Shown here: one piece after another, positions 1-7,424 of the stretch
Numbering within the stretch: position 1 is the first letter of the stretch
Layout of the letters: each line of letters opens with the position of its first letter
Assembly (NCBI GenBank): GCA_019245455.1
Contig: JAFARM010000107.1
Span: forward strand, 1-9,595
DNA length: 9,595 nt
Direction of reading: 5' to 3'
From: Sphingomonadaceae bacterium
GTDB lineage: Bacteria; Pseudomonadota; Alphaproteobacteria; Sphingomonadales; Sphingomonadaceae
Made by a program: the position numbers and the translations under genes
The notes under the pieces: generated by a model
Told to the model about the DNA's origin: nothing
The model's input: only the letters and a program-made list of their open reading frames with translations
The model's database searches: none

Positions 1-1721
<1,721 letters not shown>

Positions 1722-1727
1722 CCGGAC

Positions 1728-1755
1728 AGTCTAGGCCGATGCGCGTGCCGGTCAA
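1728..1755 (-). promoter_or_regulatory. Predicted sigma70-type promoter of the thiC riboswitch transcript
   Basis: On the minus strand TTGACC (1755-1750) and TAGACT (1733-1728) are separated by 16 bases, close to the TTGACA/TATAAT consensus. The predicted start of transcription, near 1722-1721, falls at the first base of the aptamer P1 stem. The -35 box contains the TGA stop codon (1754-1752) of the upstream regulator gene, so the two units are packed with no spare sequence. This is a motif-and-position prediction. Confidence 0.6.
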
Positions 1756-3710
1756 CCGTGCGCTGCCGCCGCGGCGCTGCAGCGGTAGCGGAGCGCCGGA
1801 TCGCCGCAGAAGTCGGGCCATAGGCGGGTCGCGCGCCAGATCGCGGTCAGCCCCTGGCGCGCGGCGACTTCCATGAACCGCGGGTCGGCGCGCACGGGGG
1901 CGAGCGCGGCATCGAACCACAGCTCGCTGTCGGGCTTGGGCGGCAGCGCCAGGGCCAGGCGCAGCGCCAGCGTCGGGCGGCCGAGCAAGGCGATGTCGTC
2001 GACCAGCTGCGGCCCCGAAACCACGCCGCGCTGCTCGGCCGCGGTCAGGGTAGCAACGGCACGATCGACGACGGCGGGCGTCGGGGTCAGCTTGGCGTCG
2101 AGGAACGCCTGCCACGCCGCCGCCTCGTCGGCGGTCGTCGCGTCGAGGGGATGAGCGAGCAGCGCCGCCGCCGTCCGTGCATCCCCCAGCCGCGCCGCCG
2201 CATCGAACGCCGCCGACCAGGTATAGGGATTGTCGGGCCAGATCGCCTGCATCCGGCGAACCGCCTCGTCGGCTTCGTCGCGCTTGCCGGCGCTGGTCAG
2301 GCTGCGCACGAGGCGGGCGGCCTTGCCGGGGAACAACGGGTCGAGCGTGACGGCGCGGCGGCCGGCGACGATGCTGTCGCCGAGCCGTCCGATCGCGGCG
2401 AGATCGACGGCGAGCCGGGCGTAGAGCTGCGGGTTGTCGGGCTGCGCCGCCAGCCCGGCGAGCAGGATCCGTCGGCGCGCGGTCCAGTTGCGCAGACCCG
2501 GCAGCATCAGCGTTCTAGCGTAATAGGCGTTGCCCTGGTGCGGATCGAGCGCCAGCGCATGCGCCGCGGCGGCGCTCGCCTCGCGCCGCATGGCGTGCAG
2601 ATCGCCGGTCCGCTCGCGGTCGGTGGCGAAGCTGAGGGCGATCGCCAGGTCGGACCACGCTCCGGCGAAGCGCGGCGCGCTCGCCAGCACCTGCCGCAGG
2701 AGGAAGATCTCCTGCCGCTGATCCCCGCTGTGCAGGTTGCAGGCCTCGAAGTACAGCGCGAAGACGCGCCGGTCGGTATCGCCGCCGAGCCCGCGCGTGC
2801 CGGCGGCGCAGACCAGGACCGCGGCGAGGTTGGTGCTGACCTGTTGCCGCAACGCCGCCGGGGCATCGGCGGGTGCGGTATAGTCGTGCGACCACAGGAT
2901 CGTCGGATCGTCACCCGTGCCGATGGCGACGACGGCGTGCAGGTCGCGGCCGATGGTCGCCACGCTGCCCGTGACGGTGAACGCCGCGTGCGCGTCGCGG
3001 CCGGCGTCGGCGAAGGCCAGCCGGGTATCGTGGCCCAACGTCACCCGCGACAGGTCGCCGGCGAGGTCTTGGGCGACGCGTCGCGCCGACGCATCGCCTG
3101 CGGCGACCCGCAGCGGGGCGACGACGACCAGGCGGCGGTCGGCCTGCCCCTGGCTGCCGGCGATCGCGGCGGCGACGAGAGCGACGCCGAGCCCGGCGGC
3201 CGTCCAGGCGGCGACGCGGCGGGGAGTGGAGCGCCGGGTGGTCGGCGGAGCGGCAGTCACGGCGGTCGCAACGGCGGGAATAGCACCGGCCGGCGGAGCG
3301 GGGACGACCTCGATGGTCGGCGCGGCGTCGGCGGAAAGAGCGGCGCCGGTCGGCGGCGGCTCGACGACGGCGGGTTCAACGGCGACGGCGAGGCGATAGC
3401 CGACCTTGGCCACCGTCTCGACCACCGGCGTGCCGCCGATCTCGTCGAGCGCGCGGCGCAGCTTGAGGACCGCGCGGTTGATCGCGTCGTCGCCGACGAT
3501 GCGGTCGTCCCAGCAGGCCGTCGCCAGCGCGTCGCGGCCGACGACCTCGCCGCAGCGCCGCCCGAGCAGGACCAGCACCTGCATGACGCGCGGCTCGAGG
3601 ACGGCCGCGTTAGGCCCGACGGCGATGGTCCGCGACGAGGGGGTGACGGCGACGTTCCCGGCCACGAAGGCCGCTTCTCCGGTCAGTCGGATCGGCCGCG
3701 CGTCGGTCAT
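1752..3710 (-). CDS. Membrane-anchored winged-helix transcriptional regulator with TPR domain (CadC/ToxR-like)
   Basis: This 652-residue protein has a DNA-binding domain of the OmpR/PhoB winged-helix type (Trans_reg_C) at about residues 10-110. It shows the expected core: LEPRVMQVLVLLGRR, then AINRAVLKLRRALDE, and ending ETVAKVGYRL. A Pro/Ala-rich linker (111-163) follows, then one hydrophobic segment (about 166-186) preceded by Arg residues, which suggests a cytoplasmic N-terminus. The rest (187-652) would lie in the periplasm; about 320-520 is helical and TPR-like (for example AHALALDPHQGNAYYAR and GRRAVTLDPLF). The end carries WPDFC...YRC, two cysteines (C635 and C644) that could form a disulfide. 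No receiver or enzymatic domain is seen, so the outer domain would be the sensor. The ATG at 3710 has only a weak ribosome site. It is divergent from the PEP-CTERM gene and directly upstream of the thiC promoter. Target genes and signal are unknown. Confidence 0.85.
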   Translation of the reverse strand: MTDARPIRLTGEAAFVAGNVAVTPSSRTIAVGPNAAVLEPRVMQVLVLLGRRCGEVVGRDALATACWDDRIVGDDAINRAVLKLRRALDEIGGTPVVETVAKVGYRLAVAVEPAVVEPPPTGAALSADAAPTIEVVPAPPAGAIPAVATAVTAAPPTTRRSTPRRVAAWTAAGLGVALVAAAIAGSQGQADRRLVVVAPLRVAAGDASARRVAQDLAGDLSRVTLGHDTRLAFADAGRDAHAAFTVTGSVATIGRDLHAVVAIGTGDDPTILWSHDYTAPADAPAALRQQVSTNLAAVLVCAAGTRGLGGDTDRRVFALYFEACNLHSGDQRQEIFLLRQVLASAPRFAGAWSDLAIALSFATDRERTGDLHAMRREASAAAAHALALDPHQGNAYYARTLMLPGLRNWTARRRILLAGLAAQPDNPQLYARLAVDLAAIGRLGDSIVAGRRAVTLDPLFPGKAARLVRSLTSAGKRDEADEAVRRMQAIWPDNPYTWSAAFDAAARLGDARTAAALLAHPLDATTADEAAAWQAFLDAKLTPTPAVVDRAVATLTAAEQRGVVSGPQLVDDIALLGRPTLALRLALALPPKPDSELWFDAALAPVRADPRFMEVAARQGLTAIWRATRLWPDFCGDPALRYRCSAAAAAHG

Positions 3711-3834
3711 AGCCTGCCGGTCGGCAAAAGGTCATCGCTTCGTCAGGCGTTATCCATGTTGTGCAGCCGCGGCAAGCCGTAGCCCGGTGCGGCCATCCCG
3801 GCGACCACGCATCCCCAACAGGAGGATCCGACCC
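3711..3834. promoter_or_regulatory. Divergent intergenic region between the regulator and PEP-CTERM genes
   Basis: These 124 bases must hold the start signals of both divergent genes. On the plus side there is a strong Shine-Dalgarno site, AGGAGG (3820-3825), 9 bases before the PEP-CTERM ATG at 3835. I could not pick a convincing -35/-10 pair on either strand, and saw no clear operator palindrome. A role as the binding site of the neighbouring regulator is possible, but nothing in the sequence shows it. Confidence 0.5.
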
Positions 3835-4566
3835 ATGACCTATCCCCGCAACGCATCCCCCGGCCGGCGACAGCGTCGCTTGCGCCTGCACGCAGCCGTC
3901 CTGACCCTCGCCCTAATCTGCGGCGGCACGGCAACCGCCCGCACCGTCATCAGCGACAATTTCGACGCCGATAGCTATACCGGCAGCTTCGGCCAGAACT
4001 TCAGCGGCGATGCCGTCTTCACCTCGTTCTCGCCGCCGGGCAATGCCCCCAACCCGGCCTCGGTCGACCTGGTCGGCACCGGCACCAGCTTTCCCTTCGC
4101 CGCGGCCGGCGCCGGCCACGGGCTGTTCATCGACCTCGACGGGTCGACCGGCAACGGCAACCTGCCGGCGGCAGGCGCGCTGATCTCGAACGCCGCGCTG
4201 GCGGCCGGCACCTACCGCGTCAGCTTCGACCTTGCCGGCAATCAGCGGGGCAGCGCGGCCGAGACGACGGCGCTGCACATCGTCGACTTCGCCGTCGCCG
4301 GGCCGCCGACGATCACCCTGATCGGCCAGACCTATACCCCCGACTCGGTCGAGCCGTTCACCACCCGCTCGTTCGTGTTCCGCACCGCCGGCGGCCACCT
4401 GACCATCGGCGACGAGGGACCATCGGACGAGCAGGGCAATCTGCTCGACAACGTCAGGGTCGCGGCCGTGCCCGAGCCGTCGGCGTGGGGTCTGATGATC
4501 GCCGGCTTCGGCCTGGCCGGCGGCGTCGCCCGCCTGTCGCGGCGGCCGGCGGTCGTCGCCAGCTGA
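3835..4566 (+). CDS. Exported PEP-CTERM (PEPxxW-type) sorting-domain protein
   Basis: The start at ATG 3835 is set by AGGAGG 9 bases upstream and by the signal peptide that follows; the frame is open further upstream but that part is shadow. The 243-residue protein begins with an Arg-rich n-region (residues 5-17) and a hydrophobic core (about 20-32), with likely cleavage after ATA (residue 35). The mature part is rich in Gly, Ser and Thr with short beta-type stretches, such as GTYRVSFDLAG and GNLLDNVRV, which suggests a beta-sandwich or jelly-roll fold. The C-terminus is a sorting signal: VPEPSAWGLMIAGFG (212-226), a hydrophobic stretch, then an Arg cluster (RLSRRP). PEP-CTERM proteins are processed by an exosortase and often end up in the envelope or extracellular matrix. 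Here Gly replaces the usual Ala after Trp. The actual function is unknown. No exosortase gene is in the window. Its stop lies 8 bases from the stop of the convergent hydroxylase gene. Confidence 0.87.
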   Translation: MTYPRNASPGRRQRRLRLHAAVLTLALICGGTATARTVISDNFDADSYTGSFGQNFSGDAVFTSFSPPGNAPNPASVDLVGTGTSFPFAAAGAGHGLFIDLDGSTGNGNLPAAGALISNAALAAGTYRVSFDLAGNQRGSAAETTALHIVDFAVAGPPTITLIGQTYTPDSVEPFTTRSFVFRTAGGHLTIGDEGPSDEQGNLLDNVRVAAVPEPSAWGLMIAGFGLAGGVARLSRRPAVVAS

Positions 4567-4574
4567 GCGGCACG

Positions 4575-5330
4575 TCAGGGCTGGCGGTCGGGCAACAGCT
4601 CGGCCGCCCACCCCCGGTCCGTCCCGCACACCCGGTCCCAGAAGCGGAAGTACAGCCCGTAGTTGCAGCGGTAGTGGCGGTGGTGCAGGTGGTGGTGCGA
4701 CGGCGTGATGACCGTGCGCCCGAACCAGCCGGCGACCCAGCTCCGCGGGTACACCTCCCACCCCATGTGGTTGATGACGCCGTTCCACGTCATGATCGTC
4801 AGCACGGCGAGCAAGGCGGCGACGTGGATGGGGATGACGAACACCAGCGCCGGCACGACGACCGCGCCGGACAGCGACTCGGTCCAGTGGAAGCTCATCG
4901 CCGCCCAGGCGGTCGGCGGGCGGCTCGCATGGTGGACGGCGTGGACGCGGGCGAAGACGGCCGGGCGGTGCATCCAGCGGTGCGTCCAGTAGAACCAGGT
5001 GTCGTGGGCGAACAGATAGGCCAGCGCCGACGCGGGCAGCGCCAGCCAGCCGAGCACCCCGCACGGCGTGCCGTCGTAGATCAGCGTCAGCCCACGATCG
5101 TGCCACAGCGCCGCGACGATGCCGGCGGGCACGCCGTAGATGAGGGCGGCGAGGGTGGACCAGGCGATCTCGCGGCGCACCTGCGCGCGGCGCTTGGCCG
5201 GTGCGGGGCCGGCGGTGGGGTGGCGGTGGAGGGTAATGGCGGCGAGCGTGCCGGAGACGACGAAATAGCGCACCGCGACGATCAGCGTCATCAGCGCCGC
5301 GCCGGCGGCGAGGAGAGGGAGGAGAGACAC
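4575..5330 (-). CDS. Fatty-acid hydroxylase / sterol desaturase superfamily membrane di-iron enzyme, possible carotenoid hydroxylase
   Basis: This 251-residue integral membrane protein has the histidine clusters that bind two irons in this superfamily: HRWMH (117-121), HAVHH (130-134) and HHHLHH (212-217), with further conserved-looking residues in WNGVINHMGWEVYP (182-195). Hydrophobic segments lie near residues 3-26, 56-75, 91-108 and 154-180, which would place the His clusters on the cytoplasmic face. The enzyme would use O2 to hydroxylate or desaturate a lipid substrate. Its position next to crtY-crtI-crtB makes a carotenoid ring a plausible substrate, but at 251 residues it is longer than classical CrtZ (about 160-180), and its layout resembles the ERG3-like sterol desaturase branch. 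It could equally act on another lipid. The start is GTG at 5330; no in-frame ATG was seen just upstream and the ribosome site is weak. It is convergent with the PEP-CTERM gene with an 8-base gap, leaving no room for a separate terminator. Confidence 0.8.
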   Translation of the reverse strand: MSLLPLLAAGAALMTLIVAVRYFVVSGTLAAITLHRHPTAGPAPAKRRAQVRREIAWSTLAALIYGVPAGIVAALWHDRGLTLIYDGTPCGVLGWLALPASALAYLFAHDTWFYWTHRWMHRPAVFARVHAVHHASRPPTAWAAMSFHWTESLSGAVVVPALVFVIPIHVAALLAVLTIMTWNGVINHMGWEVYPRSWVAGWFGRTVITPSHHHLHHRHYRCNYGLYFRFWDRVCGTDRGWAAELLPDRQP

Positions 5331-5375
5331 GAGATGACGGTAGCCTATCGCGTGGGCAAGGCGAAGCGCGGTGCC

Positions 5376-5402
5376 TTGGCGCGGCTGGTTCCGCTGTATA
5401 GC
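5376..5402 (+). promoter_or_regulatory. Possible promoter for the DUF2314-DUF2185 gene, giving a nearly leaderless mRNA
   Basis: TTGGCG (5376-5381) and TATAGC (5397-5402) are spaced by 15 bases. Transcription would then begin near 5409, right at the ATG at 5411. That fits the absence of a Shine-Dalgarno sequence before this gene. Each box matches the sigma70 consensus at about four of six positions and the spacer is short, so this is only a candidate. Confidence 0.28.
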
Positions 5403-5422
5403 GTGGTGTTATGTCGAATGAA
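5395..5422 (-). promoter_or_regulatory. Possible promoter for the divergent hydroxylase gene
   Basis: On the minus strand TATACA (5400-5395) is a good -10 box; TTCATT (5422-5417), 16 bases upstream, is a poor -35. Transcription would start near 5388, leaving a leader of almost 60 bases to the GTG at 5330. The -10 overlaps the candidate -10 of the opposite gene, so the two promoters would share DNA and compete. Confidence 0.28.
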
Positions 5423-6061
5423 GTCGCACGGGGATACACGCTTGCCGACCCGCGCCTCATTGCCGCTGATTCGCCTTACACCTTCTTCCTGCCCTTCCAG
5501 TCGCATCTTGAGGCGATTGCTCCCGGCGACAGCGTCAAGCTGATCTTCGAGTATACGCATCCGACGGAAACATGGTCGGCCGAGCGGATGTGGGTAGTCG
5601 TCGAGACAGTCGATGGCACCCGCTACAGCGGGATGCTCGACAATCATCCGGACGAGCCCACTTCGCCGCTCAGCGCGGGTAACCGGATCGAGTTCGACCG
5701 GCACCAGATCGTTGATATCAGTTGGAACGATCCGGTCACGGCCCCACCGACGCCCGAACGCCGGACCTTCTGGCAACGCTGCTTCGTCGATGAGCGCGTT
5801 CTCGATGGCGAGGAGACGGTCTATTGTCTCTTCCGCGAGGAGCCTGAAAGTAACGAGGACGACGAGTATCAAGACAGCGGATGGCGCATTTGGGGTGGCA
5901 TCGAGTCGGCGACGCCGGACGAGCTGGCGAAGCGCAAGTTCGCCTATGTCGCCCTTGGTGCGGTCCTTAATCGTGACGACAGTTGGATCGGGTGGATCGA
6001 CGCGCCGATCGGTACCGACCTGACCCGCAACCCCTCCACGGGAGAGTTCGTCGAGGAATGA
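5411..6061 (+). CDS. DUF2314-DUF2185 two-domain protein, related to Imm33-type immunity proteins
   Basis: This 216-residue soluble, acidic protein has no signal peptide or membrane segment. Residues about 35-105 look like DUF2314: GDSVKLIFEY, SAERMWVVVETVDGTRYSGML, then IEFDRHQIVDISW. Residues about 124-205 look like DUF2185: CFVDERVLDGEETVYCLFREE, QDSGWRIWGG, and AVLNRDDSWIGWIDAPIGTD. DUF2185 belongs with predicted immunity proteins (Imm33) that neutralise toxins of polymorphic toxin systems, but many members are orphans of unknown role. No toxin gene is present here. Base use differs from the neighbours: 60-base lines I counted in this gene are 53-65% GC, against 77-82% for two lines in crtY. 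That fits acquisition by transfer, though it could also reflect weaker codon selection. The gene starts at ATG 5411 without a clear ribosome site and ends 51 bases before crtY on the same strand. Domain names are recognised by eye from family consensus. Confidence 0.78.
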   Translation: MSNEVARGYTLADPRLIAADSPYTFFLPFQSHLEAIAPGDSVKLIFEYTHPTETWSAERMWVVVETVDGTRYSGMLDNHPDEPTSPLSAGNRIEFDRHQIVDISWNDPVTAPPTPERRTFWQRCFVDERVLDGEETVYCLFREEPESNEDDEYQDSGWRIWGGIESATPDELAKRKFAYVALGAVLNRDDSWIGWIDAPIGTDLTRNPSTGEFVEE

Positions 6062-6112
6062 GGGCATCGTGCCGCCCTGTCCCTCCCGTGCCTTCCCCGC
6101 TAAACCCCCGCC

Positions 6113-7411
6113 GTGGACTTCGACCTCATCCTTGCCGGCGGCGGCCTCGCCAACGGCTTGATCGCGCTGCGGCTGGCGGCGCTGCGGCCCGAGGTGCGGG
6201 TAGGCATCATCGAGGGCGGCGCATCGGTCGGCGGCAATCACAGCTGGTCGTCGTTCGAGGCCGACGTGTCGCCGGAGCAGGTCGCGTGGACCGCGCCGCT
6301 GATGGCGCATCGTTGGGATCGGTACTCGATCCGGTTCCCCGACCACGGGCGGACGATCCGCGCCGGGTATCGGACGGCGACCTCGGCGACGCTCGACCGC
6401 GCGGTCGCGGCGTGCGGGGCGACGGTGCTGACGGGCGCGACGATCACGGCGCTGACCCCGACGAGCGTGACCCTTGCCGATGCCGGGGCGGTGAGGAACG
6501 GGGCTAGCGGCAGCGGCAGCGGCAGCGGCAGCGGCAGCGGCAGCGACAGCGATGCGACGGGAATTGGGGCCAGCGGCAGCGGCGCGTCGGGAGCTGTCGC
6601 CGACGAGCGTCACGCAGGACGCACCCTCACCGCCCGCGCGGTGATCGACGGGCGCGGGCAGCAGGCGCAGCGCGAGCGCGGGGCGGGGAAGGGGCCGCCG
6701 CTCGACCTGCGGGCGCAGAAGTTCGTCGGGCTGGAGGTCGAGCTCGCCGCGCCGCACAGCCTCGACGGGCCGATCATCATGGACGCGACCGTGCCACAGG
6801 TCGACGGCTACCGCTTCGTCTATACCCTGCCGTTCGGGCCGCGCACGCTGCTGGTCGAGGACACCTATTACTCCGACGGCCGCGACCTTGCCGCCGACGT
6901 GGTGCGGGCGCGGGTGATGGATTACATCGCCGCGCAAGGGTGGCAGGTGGCGAGGGTCGTCCGCGAGGAGGCCGGCGTGCTGCCGATCGCGCTCGACGGC
7001 GATATCCGCGCCTTCTGGGACGCAGCACCTCCCGGCGTGCCGCTGGCGGGGCTGCGCGCGGCGCTGTTCAACCCGATCACCGGCTACAGCTTTCCCGACG
7101 CGGTGCGGACGGCGGACCTGGTGGCGTCGCTGCCGGACCTCTCCGCACCGAGCCTCTACGCGGCGCTGCGACACCATAGCGTGTCGACGTGGGGCAGCCG
7201 CGGCTTCTACCGCTTCCTGACGCGGATGCTGTTCATCGCTGCCGCCCCGTCGGAGCGGTACCGCGTGCTGCAGCGCTTCTACCGGCTGGACGACGATCTG
7301 GTGCGGCGCTTCTATGCCGGGCGGTCGACTGCGCTCGACAAGGTGCGGACGCTCGTCGGGCGTCCTCCCGTGCCGGTTGGGCGGGCGATGAGCGTGCTGC
7401 TGGGATCGTGA
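6113..7411 (+). CDS. crtY: Lycopene beta-cyclase CrtY
   Basis: CrtY closes both ends of lycopene into beta-ionone rings, giving beta-carotene, at the membrane surface with a reduced flavin cofactor. Residues 3-15 hold the nucleotide-binding start FDLILAGGGLANG, with Glu34 at the end of the second strand. Other family signatures are GGNHSWSSF (40-48), PFGPRTLLVEDTYYSD (240-255), FNPITGYSFPDAV (319-331) and the C-terminal FYRFLTRMLFIAA. The protein has 432 residues, against roughly 380-390 for the family. The excess is a Ser/Gly/Asp-rich segment at about residues 129-165 that begins with a hexanucleotide repeat. The start is GTG at 6113: an in-frame TAA at 6101 rules out anything earlier, and a later start would lose the nucleotide-binding motif. 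No Shine-Dalgarno sequence precedes it. crtI starts 13 bases after its stop, so the two are probably co-transcribed. Function is confident; whether the insert affects activity is unknown. Confidence 0.95.
   Translation: MDFDLILAGGGLANGLIALRLAALRPEVRVGIIEGGASVGGNHSWSSFEADVSPEQVAWTAPLMAHRWDRYSIRFPDHGRTIRAGYRTATSATLDRAVAACGATVLTGATITALTPTSVTLADAGAVRNGASGSGSGSGSGSGSDSDATGIGASGSGASGAVADERHAGRTLTARAVIDGRGQQAQRERGAGKGPPLDLRAQKFVGLEVELAAPHSLDGPIIMDATVPQVDGYRFVYTLPFGPRTLLVEDTYYSDGRDLAADVVRARVMDYIAAQGWQVARVVREEAGVLPIALDGDIRAFWDAAPPGVPLAGLRAALFNPITGYSFPDAVRTADLVASLPDLSAPSLYAALRHHSVSTWGSRGFYRFLTRMLFIAAAPSERYRVLQRFYRLDDDLVRRFYAGRSTALDKVRTLVGRPPVPVGRAMSVLLGS
6506..6547 (+). repeat. Hexanucleotide tandem repeat (AGCGGC) inside crtY
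   Basis: There are six perfect AGCGGC units (6506-6541) and a seventh variant unit AGCGAC (6542-6547), followed by AGCGATGCG. In the crtY frame this reads as alternating Ser-Gly, then Ser-Asp, starting at residue 132. The unit is two codons long, so gain or loss of copies would change linker length without breaking the frame. A second short patch (about 6570-6582) repeats the same unit twice, suggesting the whole insert grew by slippage. Confidence 0.95.
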
Positions 7412-7424
7412 CGAAGGGGACGGA

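Noticed and set aside
2151..3782. A 543-codon open frame on the plus strand opposite the winged-helix regulator
   Set aside because: It has no recognisable domain and a biased Arg/Gly/Asp composition; the minus-strand frame has a complete winged-helix domain and a membrane segment.
3406..3834. Upstream extension of the PEP-CTERM reading frame
   Set aside because: It overlaps the 5' end of the divergent regulator and lacks a plausible protein; AGGAGG and a signal peptide mark ATG 3835 as the start.
6506..6547. Cloning artefact or engineered linker in crtY
   Set aside because: The tract drifts gradually into Asp- and Ala-containing variants and is followed by further degenerate copies, as expected from natural slippage; no vector sequence flanks it.
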